Assembly (NCBI GenBank): GCA_021730845.1
Contig: JAKFYL010000234.1
Coordinates: forward strand, 1 to 42,180
Direction: 5' to 3'
DNA from: Planctomycetota bacterium
GTDB taxonomy: Bacteria; Planctomycetota; UBA1135; GCA-002686595
Length of the DNA: 42,180 bases
The notes beneath the pieces are model-generated. The model was given only the letters and a program-made list of their open reading frames with translations, was not told where the DNA came from and made no database searches. This document shows, one piece after another, positions 25,192-33,996 of the stretch (the first letter of the stretch is position 1; every line of letters starts with the position of its first letter). Both the position numbers and the translations under genes were made by a program.

Positions 25192-27486
25192 TCAGAGGTT
25201 CTCGAGCACAAAACGGCCCATCGCGCCGTACAAATGCGCGCGCTGTTCGGCTTGTCCGACGTGGTGACGGTTGCCTGGGTACAGCATGAGCTGAAAGTCC
25301 TTGCCGGCTTTCTGCAAGCGTTCTGCGAGCATGTGGCTGTTTTGAGGGTGCACGTTTTCGTCCATGCTGCCGTGGATCAGGAGCAACTTGCCCGACAGAT
25401 TTGCGGCTGCTTCCAGCACCGAGGAGCGCTTGTAGCCTTCCGGATTGGCCTTGGGAGTGTCCATCAGGCGTTCGGTGTAGATCGAGTCGTACAGCTTCCA
25501 GTCCGTAACCGGGGCCCCGGCGATGCCGAGCTTGAAGCGCTTCGAGTGCGTCAAGGCGAAGGCTGTCTGGTAACCGCCGTAGCTCCAACCCCACAGGCCC
25601 ACACGGGCGGGATCGACGAAGCCCTTGGCCAGCAGCCAATCCAGTCCATCCTCGATGTCCGACAATTCTTGTGTGCCCAAGTTGCGCCACACCCCGAACG
25701 TGGAAGCCAGGCCCTTGCCGCTGGCCGAGCGATTGTCACACACCCATACGACTATGCCGCGCTTGGCGAGCTCGTGGTGGAACAAGCGGTCGAAGTTGGC
25801 CCATTGGTCGCGCACCTTGGGTGCGTGCGGGCCGCTGTAGATGTGGCACAGGACCGGATACTTGCGCGCAGGGTCGAAATCGGGCGGCTTGATCAGGTAC
25901 GCATCCATCTCGAAACCGTCGCGCGTCTTGGGGCTGTGGAATTCGACCGCGGTCAGGCCCAATTCCTTGGCGCGCGCATGGTCGCCGGTGGCCAGCGTGC
26001 GCACCAGCGATCCATCGGCGCGGCACAGGTCGACGCGGCCCGGATCGTTGAGCGAAGAAGTCGTGTCGACGAAGTACTCGAGGCTGGGCGAGAAGTTGAT
26101 CGCGTGCACTCCCGAGCCGCGGGTCAAGCGTTCCATGCCGCCGCCGTCCAGCTTCATGCGGTAGAGCTGGGATCCTTTGGAATCGTCTTTGTCGCAGTCG
26201 AAGTACACCCAGCCTTGCTTGTCGATGCCGTGAAGCTCGTCGACCTCGAACGGGCCGCTGGTCAAGGCGCGGTCAAGCGTGCACGTCCAGGTAGCGCCCG
26301 CTTCGACGGAGTACAGGTACAGGTGCTTGTAGCCAGTGCGCTCGGAGAGCCAAACAAAACGCCGGCCGTCGTCGAGCCAGTGCGGAAGTCCTTGGGGCTC
26401 GGTCCAAGTTTCGGTTTGGTCGCGCAAGAGCACTTGGCCCTGGCCGTTGGTGGCATCGGCCACGAGCAAATCGAGCCAGGTCTGGATGCGATCTTGCACC
26501 GCAAACACCACGCGCGAGCCATCCGGGGTCCAGCCCACGCGCACGATCAAGGTTTCGCCGCCGGCATAGCGCGACAGGTCGACCATGCGCGTTTGGGCGG
26601 TTTCTACGTCCACGATTGCGAGCTTGGCTATCGGATTGGGATCGCCGGCCTTGGGATAGCGCCAGGTCTCGACCTTGGCGCGGACTGTGCGATCGTCGAC
26701 GAGCGTGAACTCGGGCACCGGACTTTGGTCCAAGACCAAGTAGGCGATGCGCCTGGAGTCCGGCGACCACCAGAAGCCCTGAAAGTTGCCGCGGCCATAG
26801 ACCTCTTCCTGGTAGACCCAGTCGAGCCGGCCGTGCAACAAGTCCTTGGTTCCCGCGCTGGTCAACGCGCGCGCAGGTCCGCCGCCGACGGGTACGACGT
26901 GGATGTTGAAGTCCTTGACGAACGCAACCTGTTTGCCGTCCGGGGAGAGCTGTTCGCCTACTTCCTGTGCGTCCGGGTCGCTGGTTAGGCGCACCAATGC
27001 AGCGTCCGTGCCAGCCCAGTAGTACAAATCGCCGGAGTGCGCCACGACGTAGCTTCCGTGCTTGGGATCGGGCAACAAGTCCTCGCGTGCGGCAAGGGCC
27101 TGCGCTTGTTTGGCGTCCAGGCCGGGTAGGGCGGAGAAGGCTTTTGCGGCGAGCTCTGGATCGCGCAGCACCGCGGTCTTGGCGCTGCTCGCATCCACCT
27201 TGACCAGTGCTCCGGCATCACCGCTCTTGGCGGCCGTGATGTAGTTCGAGCCGTCGATCCAGGCTTTGAGCCCACCCCAAGCGGGACGCAGTTGCGTGCC
27301 CAGCTTGGTCAACTCGGCTGCTAGGGGGAGTTGCTGCTGGACGCCGGCGGCAGAGGGCGATTGCCGGGGCGCGCGCGCCTCTTGCGGCGCGCGACTTGAG
27401 CCAGATGCACAGCCCAGCGCCAGCGCCAGACCGGCTGAGAGGGGAACGGAACAACGCCAAACGCGACCAAATCTTGCACAAGCCAT
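25192..27486 (-). CDS. Dipeptidyl peptidase IV-like serine peptidase (S9), lipoprotein
   Basis: A 764-residue peptidase from ATG 27486. The signal peptide ends LALGC with Cys26 as probable lipidation site, placing the enzyme on the periplasmic side of a membrane. A beta-propeller (about 80-500) carries the DPP IV substrate N-terminus-binding pair Glu227-Glu228 (DWVYQEEVYGR). The alpha/beta-hydrolase domain has Ser635 (GWSYGGY), Asp709 (HGSMDENVH) and His741 or His742 (GNRHHVG). It should cut dipeptides, preferably Xaa-Pro, from peptide N-termini. It is the first gene of the minus-strand set that also encodes a peptide importer and a prolidase. Confidence 0.9.
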   Translation of the reverse strand: MACARFGRVWRCSVPLSAGLALALGCASGSSRAPQEARAPRQSPSAAGVQQQLPLAAELTKLGTQLRPAWGGLKAWIDGSNYITAAKSGDAGALVKVDASSAKTAVLRDPELAAKAFSALPGLDAKQAQALAAREDLLPDPKHGSYVVAHSGDLYYWAGTDAALVRLTSDPDAQEVGEQLSPDGKQVAFVKDFNIHVVPVGGGPARALTSAGTKDLLHGRLDWVYQEEVYGRGNFQGFWWSPDSRRIAYLVLDQSPVPEFTLVDDRTVRAKVETWRYPKAGDPNPIAKLAIVDVETAQTRMVDLSRYAGGETLIVRVGWTPDGSRVVFAVQDRIQTWLDLLVADATNGQGQVLLRDQTETWTEPQGLPHWLDDGRRFVWLSERTGYKHLYLYSVEAGATWTCTLDRALTSGPFEVDELHGIDKQGWVYFDCDKDDSKGSQLYRMKLDGGGMERLTRGSGVHAINFSPSLEYFVDTTSSLNDPGRVDLCRADGSLVRTLATGDHARAKELGLTAVEFHSPKTRDGFEMDAYLIKPPDFDPARKYPVLCHIYSGPHAPKVRDQWANFDRLFHHELAKRGIVVWVCDNRSASGKGLASTFGVWRNLGTQELSDIEDGLDWLLAKGFVDPARVGLWGWSYGGYQTAFALTHSKRFKLGIAGAPVTDWKLYDSIYTERLMDTPKANPEGYKRSSVLEAAANLSGKLLLIHGSMDENVHPQNSHMLAERLQKAGKDFQLMLYPGNRHHVGQAEQRAHLYGAMGRFVLENL

Positions 27487-27557
27487 GCGCAGGAAGGTAT
27501 CGGCCTGGGCTCTTTGGCGCCACTGCTTTGGGCCAGCCCGCGTTAGGCTCTGTGCCC

Positions 27558-28961
27558 ATGTGGTGCACCCTCCTCCTTGTCGCCTGGGCTCAAGCCGGGG
27601 CGGATACCTATTCCCAACACTTCACCGAGCGCGCACTGCGTTTCGACTACTACCACAGTGGCCCGCGGGGGGCCGAGCAGATCAGCCCCGATGCCCTGCG
27701 CCTGGAGGGGGCCTGGCCGGGCAGCCGCACGCAACTGGTCGACCGCACGAACATGGGCAAGTTCACCTTCGAGGTGATCGACCGCGCCACGAACGCGGTG
27801 CTCTATTCGCGCGGCTTCGCCAGCATCTACGGCGAGTGGGAAACGACAGCGGAGGCGAAGACCATCTCGCGCTCGTTCCACGAATCCCAGCGCTTCCCCC
27901 AGCCCAAGTTGCCGGCCCAGGTCGTGATCAAGAAGCGCGCCGACGACGGAGCCTTTCGCGAGATCTTTTCCTGGAGCATCGATCCCAATGGTCGCTTCGT
28001 GGATCGAAGTGAAGTAGCCAAAGTCGGGACCGTGCGCACGTTGCACGAGGGCGGCGACCCGACGCGCAAAGTCGACCTGCTCGTATTGGCCGAGGGCTAC
28101 ACGCAGAGCCAGGCCGACAAATTCGACGGCGACGCTGCGCGCCTCGTCGGAGCGTTGCTAGCGACCGAGCCCTTTGCGCGTCGCAAGAGCGACTTCAACG
28201 TGCGCACTTTGATGCTTCCCAGCGCGGAAGCCGGTATTTCCAATCCGCGCAAGGACGTCTGGAAGAATTCGCCGCTTGGTACTTCGTTCAACGCCTTCGA
28301 CAGCGATCGCTACGTACTCACCTACGCCAACCGCACCCTGCGCGAAGCGGCGGCGCAGGTTCCCTACGATGCACTGATCGTCTTGATCAACGAGCGCAAG
28401 TACGGTGGCGGCGGCATTTTCAATCTGTGGGCTACCTGCACGGCCGACACCGAGCCCGCGGCGTACGTGTTCGTGCACGAATTCGGCCACAGCTTCGCGG
28501 GGCTGGCCGACGAGTACTACTCTTCCCAAGTCGCCTACGAGGAATTCACGCCGCCGGGGGTCGAACCCTGGGAACCGAACGTGACCGCGCTCCTGGATCC
28601 CGCCACGCTCAAGTGGCGCGACTTGGTGGAGGCCAGCACGCCCCTGCCCACGCCCTGGGATCAGACGGCTTACGATGAAATGGACCTGGCCTACCAAAAA
28701 AAGCGCGCCGAGATGATCCGCGCCAAGGCCAGCGAAGCAGACTCGGAAGCCTTGATGCGCGAGGTCAAGCACAAATCGACCCCGTTCCTGGCCGCGCAAA
28801 CGCATGCTGGCCGGGTGGGAGCTTTCGAGGGCGCGGCCTACGAAGCCAAGGGCCTATACCGCCCCGAAGTCGATTGCATCATGTTCACGCGCAATCCGAC
28901 GACCTTTTGCCGAGTCTGTGAGCGCGCGCTCGAGCGCGTCATTGACCTGTACACTCGCTAA
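27558..28961 (+). CDS. Secreted M64-family zinc metallopeptidase
   Basis: A 467-residue protein from ATG 27558 with a short signal peptide (WCTLLLVAWAQAGA). The zinc motif VHEFGHSFAGLADEYY gives His307, Glu308, His311 and Asp318, the HExxHxxxxxxD pattern of the IgA-peptidase M64 family. The front domain (about 17-160) is the beta-rich N-terminal domain common in this family. The C-terminal part has CIMFTRNPTTFCRVCERAL, also typical, probably with a disulfide. The target protein is unknown; 'IgA peptidase' is a family name, not a claim. It starts 71 nt from the divergent DPP IV gene and is followed 2 nt later by the DinB-like gene. Confidence 0.88.
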   Translation: MWCTLLLVAWAQAGADTYSQHFTERALRFDYYHSGPRGAEQISPDALRLEGAWPGSRTQLVDRTNMGKFTFEVIDRATNAVLYSRGFASIYGEWETTAEAKTISRSFHESQRFPQPKLPAQVVIKKRADDGAFREIFSWSIDPNGRFVDRSEVAKVGTVRTLHEGGDPTRKVDLLVLAEGYTQSQADKFDGDAARLVGALLATEPFARRKSDFNVRTLMLPSAEAGISNPRKDVWKNSPLGTSFNAFDSDRYVLTYANRTLREAAAQVPYDALIVLINERKYGGGGIFNLWATCTADTEPAAYVFVHEFGHSFAGLADEYYSSQVAYEEFTPPGVEPWEPNVTALLDPATLKWRDLVEASTPLPTPWDQTAYDEMDLAYQKKRAEMIRAKASEADSEALMREVKHKSTPFLAAQTHAGRVGAFEGAAYEAKGLYRPEVDCIMFTRNPTTFCRVCERALERVIDLYTR

Positions 28962-28963
28962 CC

Positions 28964-29551
28964 ATGGCCGCTATGAAGATTCCTTCGCCCTCCGCGCGTG
29001 TCGCTGCGCCCTACCTGGATGCCTTGGCAGGCAAGGATCCGCTCAAGTCCATGGCCAAGACCGCTCGTCGGCTCGAGCGCTTGCTGCAACGTTTCAAGGC
29101 CACCAAGTCCAAGTGGGACCAACGGCCGTCGCCCCAAAAGTGGTCGATCAAGCAAGTCCTGAATCACTTGGCCGATCACGAGGTGATCCAGGGGGCGCGC
29201 TGGCGCATGGTAGCGGCCATGGAGAAGCCGCCCATCGCAAGCTACGACCAAAACGCGTTCACGGCGGCTCAGGATCTCAAACGAGCAAGCGCCAAGGATC
29301 TCGTGCGCGCTTTTCGCCAGGCACGCGAGGCCAACTTGGCGTTCCTTGCGCGCCTTGGTCCCAAAGTCTGGGAGAAGAGCGGCATGCACGCCGAGCGCGG
29401 CGAGGAAACCATGGCCGACATGACCTGGCGCGCGGCTGGGCACGATCGCATCCACGAAGCGCAGTTGGCGCGCACGCTGGAAGAACTGGCCACAGCCAAG
29501 GCGCGTCCCAAACGCCGCAAGCAAGCCAAGGCACCCAAGTCCAAGAGCTAA
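28964..29551 (+). CDS. DinB/YfiT-like four-helix protein
   Basis: A 195-residue protein, ATG 28964. The core (about 35-170) matches the DinB/YfiT fold: WSIKQVLNHLADHEV in the second helix and AGHDRIHEAQLARTL near the end supply the usual metal-binding histidines (His72 or His76, His160 and His164 region). The C-terminus is a Lys/Arg-rich tail. Members include metal-dependent thiol transferases and hydrolases, so a specific reaction cannot be given. It lies 2 nt after the M64 gene and 7 nt before a methyltransferase, in an apparent operon. Confidence 0.75.
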   Translation: MAAMKIPSPSARVAAPYLDALAGKDPLKSMAKTARRLERLLQRFKATKSKWDQRPSPQKWSIKQVLNHLADHEVIQGARWRMVAAMEKPPIASYDQNAFTAAQDLKRASAKDLVRAFRQAREANLAFLARLGPKVWEKSGMHAERGEETMADMTWRAAGHDRIHEAQLARTLEELATAKARPKRRKQAKAPKSKS

Positions 29552-29558
29552 GCGCAAC

Positions 29559-30380
29559 ATGGCCAAGAAGACCCGCGGCTACGTTCACGGCTTCACGCGC
29601 GAGGAGCAAGAGCGCTTGGTGCGCCAAGCTCGGTTTCTCGAACCGCACGTCCATGTGCAATTGCCTTTCCGGCGCTGCCAACGCTTGATCGAAGTCGGCT
29701 GCGGGGTGGGGGCCCAAAGCGAAATCTTGTTGCGCCATTTTCCCGATGTGCGTCTCACCGGAATCGACCAGTCGGCACCCAACTTGCGCCGGGCCGAGCA
29801 ACGCCTAGGCAAGATCCCCTGGGCCAAGGGACGCTTCGAAGGCGTGCGCGGCGACGCTTCGCGCATGCAATTCGAGGCCGACACGTTCGACGGTGCGTTC
29901 TTGTGCTGGATCCTGGAGCACGTCGCCGATCCGGAGCTGGTTCTGGCGGAGACGCGCCGGGTCCTGCGGCCCGGTTCGCCGATCGTGGTCACCGAAGTCC
30001 AGAACGCGACCTTTTTCCTCGACCCCTATAGCCCCAGCACCCTGGCCTATTGGATGGCCTTCAACGACCGCCAACTCGAACTGGGCGGAGATCCGTTCGT
30101 GGGGGCCAAGCTTGGCAATCTGCTGCAAGCGGTCGGGTACCGCGACATCGACACGCACGTGCACACGATCCACCTGGACAATCGCAATCCGGGCGAGCGC
30201 GCGGAGTTTCTCGAGTATTGGAGCGAGCTCCTGCTGTCGGGATGCGACGGTCTGCTCGCTGCCGGCAAGGTCAAGCGTGCAACGATCGACGGCATGCGCG
30301 AGGAGCTGCGCATCGTCGCTCACGACCCCAATTCGGTGTTCTTCTATTCGTTCGTCCAGGCGCGCGCCCGCGTCTGGTAG
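29559..30380 (+). CDS. Class I SAM-dependent methyltransferase (UbiE/Methyltransf_11-like)
   Basis: A 273-residue cytosolic enzyme, ATG 29559. SAM motif I is LIEVGCGVGAQSE (about 43-55), followed by the acidic strand LTGIDQSAPNL, GDASRMQFEADTFDGAFLCWILEHVADP and LRPGSPIVVTEV. The second half (SPSTLAYWMAFNDRQLELGGDPFVGAKLGNLLQAVGYRDI) resembles methyltransferases acting on small molecules. Substrate unknown. It is part of the M64-DinB-methyltransferase-tricorn run, all on the same strand with short gaps. Confidence 0.82.
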   Translation: MAKKTRGYVHGFTREEQERLVRQARFLEPHVHVQLPFRRCQRLIEVGCGVGAQSEILLRHFPDVRLTGIDQSAPNLRRAEQRLGKIPWAKGRFEGVRGDASRMQFEADTFDGAFLCWILEHVADPELVLAETRRVLRPGSPIVVTEVQNATFFLDPYSPSTLAYWMAFNDRQLELGGDPFVGAKLGNLLQAVGYRDIDTHVHTIHLDNRNPGERAEFLEYWSELLLSGCDGLLAAGKVKRATIDGMREELRIVAHDPNSVFFYSFVQARARVW

Positions 30381-30418
30381 TGGCTTTCCTCCTTCCGTTC
30401 CCTATTCGTTCTTGGCCT

Positions 30419-33400
30419 ATGTTGTTTTCTCTTCGCGGGTTTCTTGCGTGCTGTGTTTCGATCGTGGCCTGCACCGCCTTGGCGGCCGGTCAAACCAAGT
30501 TGCTCCGTTTCCCCGACGTGCACGGGGACCGTGTGGTGTTTTGTCACGGCGGGGACCTGTGGACCGCTTCGAGCACGGGTGGACTGGCCCAACGCTTGAC
30601 CGCCCATCCGGGCATGGAAGTGTTTCCCAAGTTCTCGCCGGACGGCGCCTGGATCGCTTTCACCGGTCAGTACGACGGCGACGAGCAGGTCTACGTCATG
30701 CCTAGCACTGGCGGTCAGCCGCGCCAGCTCACGTTTTACCCTGCGCGCGGCCCCTTGCCGCAGCGCTGGGGCTTCGACAACCAGGTGCACGGCTGGACCA
30801 GCGAGCAGGCACCCGGAGGCATGCGCGTCTTGTTCCGTTCCATGCGCGAGGGCTGGGACTTGACCGACACGCGCCTCTACACGGTTTCGCCCAGTGGCGA
30901 TTTGCCTAGGGTCTTGGACGTGCCCGTTGCCGGCGCCGGCGATCTTTCGCCGGATGGAACCAAGCTGGTGTACTCACCGTTGACGCGCGATTTCCGCACC
31001 TGGAAGCGTTACCAAGGCGGTTGGGCCCAGGACTTGTACGTGTTCGACTTCGCCACCCGCGCACTGACGCCGGTGGCGCATTCGCCGCGCACCGAACGCG
31101 ACCCGATGTGGATCGGAGAGCGCGTGTACTTCGCCTCTGACCGCGATGGGACGCTCAATCTGTATTCCTACGACACGCGTTCTTCCGCCGTGCAGCAGCA
31201 CACTAGCAGCAAGACCTGGGACGTGCGCTGGCCCAGCCGCGGCGAAGGTGGACAAATCGTCTACGAATTCGGCGGCGAACTTGCCATTTTCGACACCCAG
31301 ACCGGCCAGATTCGCACGCTTTCGATTCGGGTGCCCGATGACGGCTTGAACACGCGCCCGTCGATGGTTTCGGCGGCCGAGAACATCACCAGCTTCGAGC
31401 TGAGCCCCAAGGGCGAGCGCGCGTTGTTTTCGGCGCGCGGCGAGGTGTTCAGCGCGCCGATCGAGCACGGCACCACGCGCAACCTGACGCGAACCGTAGG
31501 TGCGCACGAGCGCGCCGCCGAGTGGTCGCCGGATGGGAAGCAAGTGGCTTTCCTTTCCGATCAAACGGGTGAGGAAGAAATCTGGACCACCGCCCAAGAC
31601 GGCTCCAGCCCGCCCAAGCAACTGACTAAAGGCGGCACGCAGCGCCGCACGGGCATCAGTTATTCTCCGGATTCCAAGTGGATTGCTTTCTCCGAGAAGA
31701 GCGGGTGGATCAAAATCGCCAACGCAGCGACTGGCGAGATCATCGACGTGGCGCGGGACTTGGCGGGCCAAACGGGGGACTACTCCTGGTCGCCCGATTC
31801 GCGTTGGCTGGCGTTTGGCATGCACGGCGAGAACGGTTTTGCGCGCATCGCCATTTGGAACCTGGAAGCCAAGCGGCTGCAGACGGTGACTTCGGAGCTG
31901 TTCAACGCTTACGAACCGGTGTTCCACCCCGGCGGCAAGTATCTGTACTACCTCTCGGACCGCGAGTTCGCGCCGCAACTGACTGGTCTGGAATGGAACT
32001 ATGCCGTGTCGCGCTCGACCATGGTCTTCGCCTTGGCCTTGCGCAAGGACGTGCCGCACCCGTTCCCGCCGCGCAGCGATGAAGTCGGTCAAGGCAAGCA
32101 GGACGATGCCGCCAAGTCCGACGATTCCAAGAGCAAGGAACAAGACAAGGGCAAGGACAAGGCCGAGGACAAGGCCGAGGACAACGGCGCACCCGCTGCC
32201 GAGCCGATCGAGATCGACTTCGAGGGCCTAGCCGAGCGCGTGTGCGCCGTGCCCATTCCGGCCGACAACATCCGGGCCCTGATGGCCACGGACAAGCACT
32301 TGGTCTACGTGGTGTCCGGCGCCAACTACTACGGCCGCTCCAGTGAGCGCGAGGACGCGCTGATGATCTTTTCCCTGGAGGACCGCAAAGCCGAAGCGTT
32401 GGTCGAAGGAGTCGGTGGCTACGCGCTGAGTTCTGACGGCCAGAAGATCATGGTGAGCAAGCAGGGCAAGTTCTCCTTGCTCGACGTCAAGTTGGGCGGA
32501 AAAGACTCCGGCAAGGAGGTCTCGACCGCGCAGCTGCGCTGCGAGCGCGACCCAAGGCGCGAATTCTCCCAGATCTTCGCCGAGGTGTGGCGCCGCTACC
32601 GGGACTACTTCTACGTGGACAACATGCACGGTTACGACTGGAAGGCTCTGCGTGCTCAATACGAAGGGCTGCTCGAGCACGTTTCGCACCGCGCGGACTT
32701 GAACTACGTGCTCGGCGAAATGGTGTCCGAATTGAACGTCGGTCACGCCTACGTCAGCGGCGGGGAGTGGGAGGTGCCGGCGCGCCCCGGCGTGGCCTTG
32801 CTGGGCGCGGAATTCGAGGCCGATCCGGCCTCCGGTCATTTCAAGATCGCGCGCATCCTGCCTGGTCAGAACGAGGAGGAACGCTACCGCTCGCCGCTGC
32901 GCGATATCGGGGTCGACGTCAAGGAAGGGGATTTCCTCCTGGCCATCGACGGCGAGGAGCTGCGCACGACCGACAACCCCTACCGCCTGCTGCGGTACAA
33001 GGATGGCCGCACGCTGGAACTGACGGTGTGCAAGACTGCGGACGGTAAGGATGCGCGCAAAGTGCAAGTCCGGCCGCGCCGCAGCGAATCGGACTTGCGC
33101 TACCTGCAATACGTGCTCGACAACAGGGCTCGGGTCGAGCGCTTGTCCGGCGGTCGTTTGGGTTACATCCACATCCCGGACATGGGCGAAGACGGCATCC
33201 GGGAGTTCATCAAGTGGTACTACGGCCAGGTGCGCAAGGAAGGCCTGGTGGTCGATGACCGCAACAACGGCGGCGGCAACGTGTCGCAAATGCTGATCGA
33301 GCGCTTGCGCCGCAAGCTGCTCTCGACCGGATTTGCGCGCAACAGCGAGTTCACCGACACCTACCCTGCGGTCGTGTTCACGGGGCCCATGGTTTGCTTG

Positions 33401-33760
33401 CTCAATGAAAATTCTGCTTCCGATGGCGACATCTTCCCCTGGATGTTCCGCGAGGCGGGGCTCGGCAAGCTGGTGGGCAAACGCTCCTGGGGCGGCGTGG
33501 TCGGAATCAGCGACCACGGCCCCTTGATGGACGGAGGAACGGTTTCAGTCCCCGAATTCGGCAACAACGCGGCCGATGGATCCTGGGCCGTGGAGGGCCA
33601 CGGCGTGGAGCCGGACATCGTTGTGGAGAACGATCCCAAGTCGATTCTCGAAGGCCGGGATCCACAACTGGAAAAAGCCGTGGAGTTGTTGCTGGCGGAC
33701 TTGAAGACGCGCTCGTCGGCGCTTCCCAAGCGACCGGCGGCGCCCGTGAAGCTGCGCTAG
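30419..33760 (+). CDS. Exported tricorn-type S41 peptidase
   Basis: A 1113-residue protein from ATG 30419, which begins a signal peptide (LACCVSIVACTALAAGQ). Order: two beta-propeller blocks (about 30-550), a Lys/Asp/Glu-rich linker (about 560-600), the S41 C1 domain, a PDZ domain (about 790-890) and the catalytic C2 domain. Aligning with tricorn protease, His776 (NVGHAYV), Ser1001 and Asp1002 (NENSASDGD) and Glu1059 (WAVEGHG) are present; the Ser before the His in the archaeal enzyme is Gly775. The Ser-to-Glu spacing of 58 equals that of tricorn. It should degrade oligopeptides in the periplasm. The charged linker is coded by a 12-bp tandem duplication (KDKAEDKAED). Confidence 0.9.
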   Translation: MLFSLRGFLACCVSIVACTALAAGQTKLLRFPDVHGDRVVFCHGGDLWTASSTGGLAQRLTAHPGMEVFPKFSPDGAWIAFTGQYDGDEQVYVMPSTGGQPRQLTFYPARGPLPQRWGFDNQVHGWTSEQAPGGMRVLFRSMREGWDLTDTRLYTVSPSGDLPRVLDVPVAGAGDLSPDGTKLVYSPLTRDFRTWKRYQGGWAQDLYVFDFATRALTPVAHSPRTERDPMWIGERVYFASDRDGTLNLYSYDTRSSAVQQHTSSKTWDVRWPSRGEGGQIVYEFGGELAIFDTQTGQIRTLSIRVPDDGLNTRPSMVSAAENITSFELSPKGERALFSARGEVFSAPIEHGTTRNLTRTVGAHERAAEWSPDGKQVAFLSDQTGEEEIWTTAQDGSSPPKQLTKGGTQRRTGISYSPDSKWIAFSEKSGWIKIANAATGEIIDVARDLAGQTGDYSWSPDSRWLAFGMHGENGFARIAIWNLEAKRLQTVTSELFNAYEPVFHPGGKYLYYLSDREFAPQLTGLEWNYAVSRSTMVFALALRKDVPHPFPPRSDEVGQGKQDDAAKSDDSKSKEQDKGKDKAEDKAEDNGAPAAEPIEIDFEGLAERVCAVPIPADNIRALMATDKHLVYVVSGANYYGRSSEREDALMIFSLEDRKAEALVEGVGGYALSSDGQKIMVSKQGKFSLLDVKLGGKDSGKEVSTAQLRCERDPRREFSQIFAEVWRRYRDYFYVDNMHGYDWKALRAQYEGLLEHVSHRADLNYVLGEMVSELNVGHAYVSGGEWEVPARPGVALLGAEFEADPASGHFKIARILPGQNEEERYRSPLRDIGVDVKEGDFLLAIDGEELRTTDNPYRLLRYKDGRTLELTVCKTADGKDARKVQVRPRRSESDLRYLQYVLDNRARVERLSGGRLGYIHIPDMGEDGIREFIKWYYGQVRKEGLVVDDRNNGGGNVSQMLIERLRRKLLSTGFARNSEFTDTYPAVVFTGPMVCLLNENSASDGDIFPWMFREAGLGKLVGKRSWGGVVGISDHGPLMDGGTVSVPEFGNNAADGSWAVEGHGVEPDIVVENDPKSILEGRDPQLEKAVELLLADLKTRSSALPKRPAAPVKLR

Positions 33761-33852
33761 GTCGCAACGGGCCGCCTGGCGGAGCGTGGCTGAGGATCTC
33801 TCTAGGACCGCTGGAACGCCGGCGGCCCTAGAGGCCCTTAGCCGTATTTTTT

Positions 33853-33874
33853 CACGGCTCTGGCCGTGTTCTTT
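33853..33874 (+). terminator. Terminator-like hairpin after the tricorn gene
   Basis: CACGGC (33853-33858) pairs with GCCGTG (33863-33868), 4-nt loop, followed by TTCTTT. It is about 90 nt after the tricorn stop. Upstream, GGGCCGCC (33769-33776) can pair with GGCGGCCC (33821-33828), so the whole stretch is structured. Confidence 0.5.
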
Positions 33875-33897
33875 GCGCTTCGGGGGCACCCTAGGCC

Positions 33898-33924
33898 TCC
33901 GCCCTGGTGGAACCAGGAGGCGGA
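33898..33924 (+). other. Bulged hairpin upstream of a secreted-protein gene
   Basis: A stem of about 11 bp with a 2-nt bulge: CTGGT pairs with ACCAG around a 3-nt loop and TCCGCC pairs with the following GGCGGA. It ends 72 nt before the ATG at 33997 and may lie in the 5' leader. No riboswitch class is recognised. Confidence 0.35.
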
Positions 33925-33996
33925 ATTACACTGATGCACCTCGTTTCCCCATACCCCCCAGACTTCTCTCTCCAAAAAGAAGTGAAACCAAGAGTC

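Noticed and set aside
32228-33517. Minus-strand open frame of 429 codons inside the tricorn gene
   Set aside because: It lies opposite the catalytic core with all tricorn residues; antisense frames of this kind are common in GC-rich DNA.
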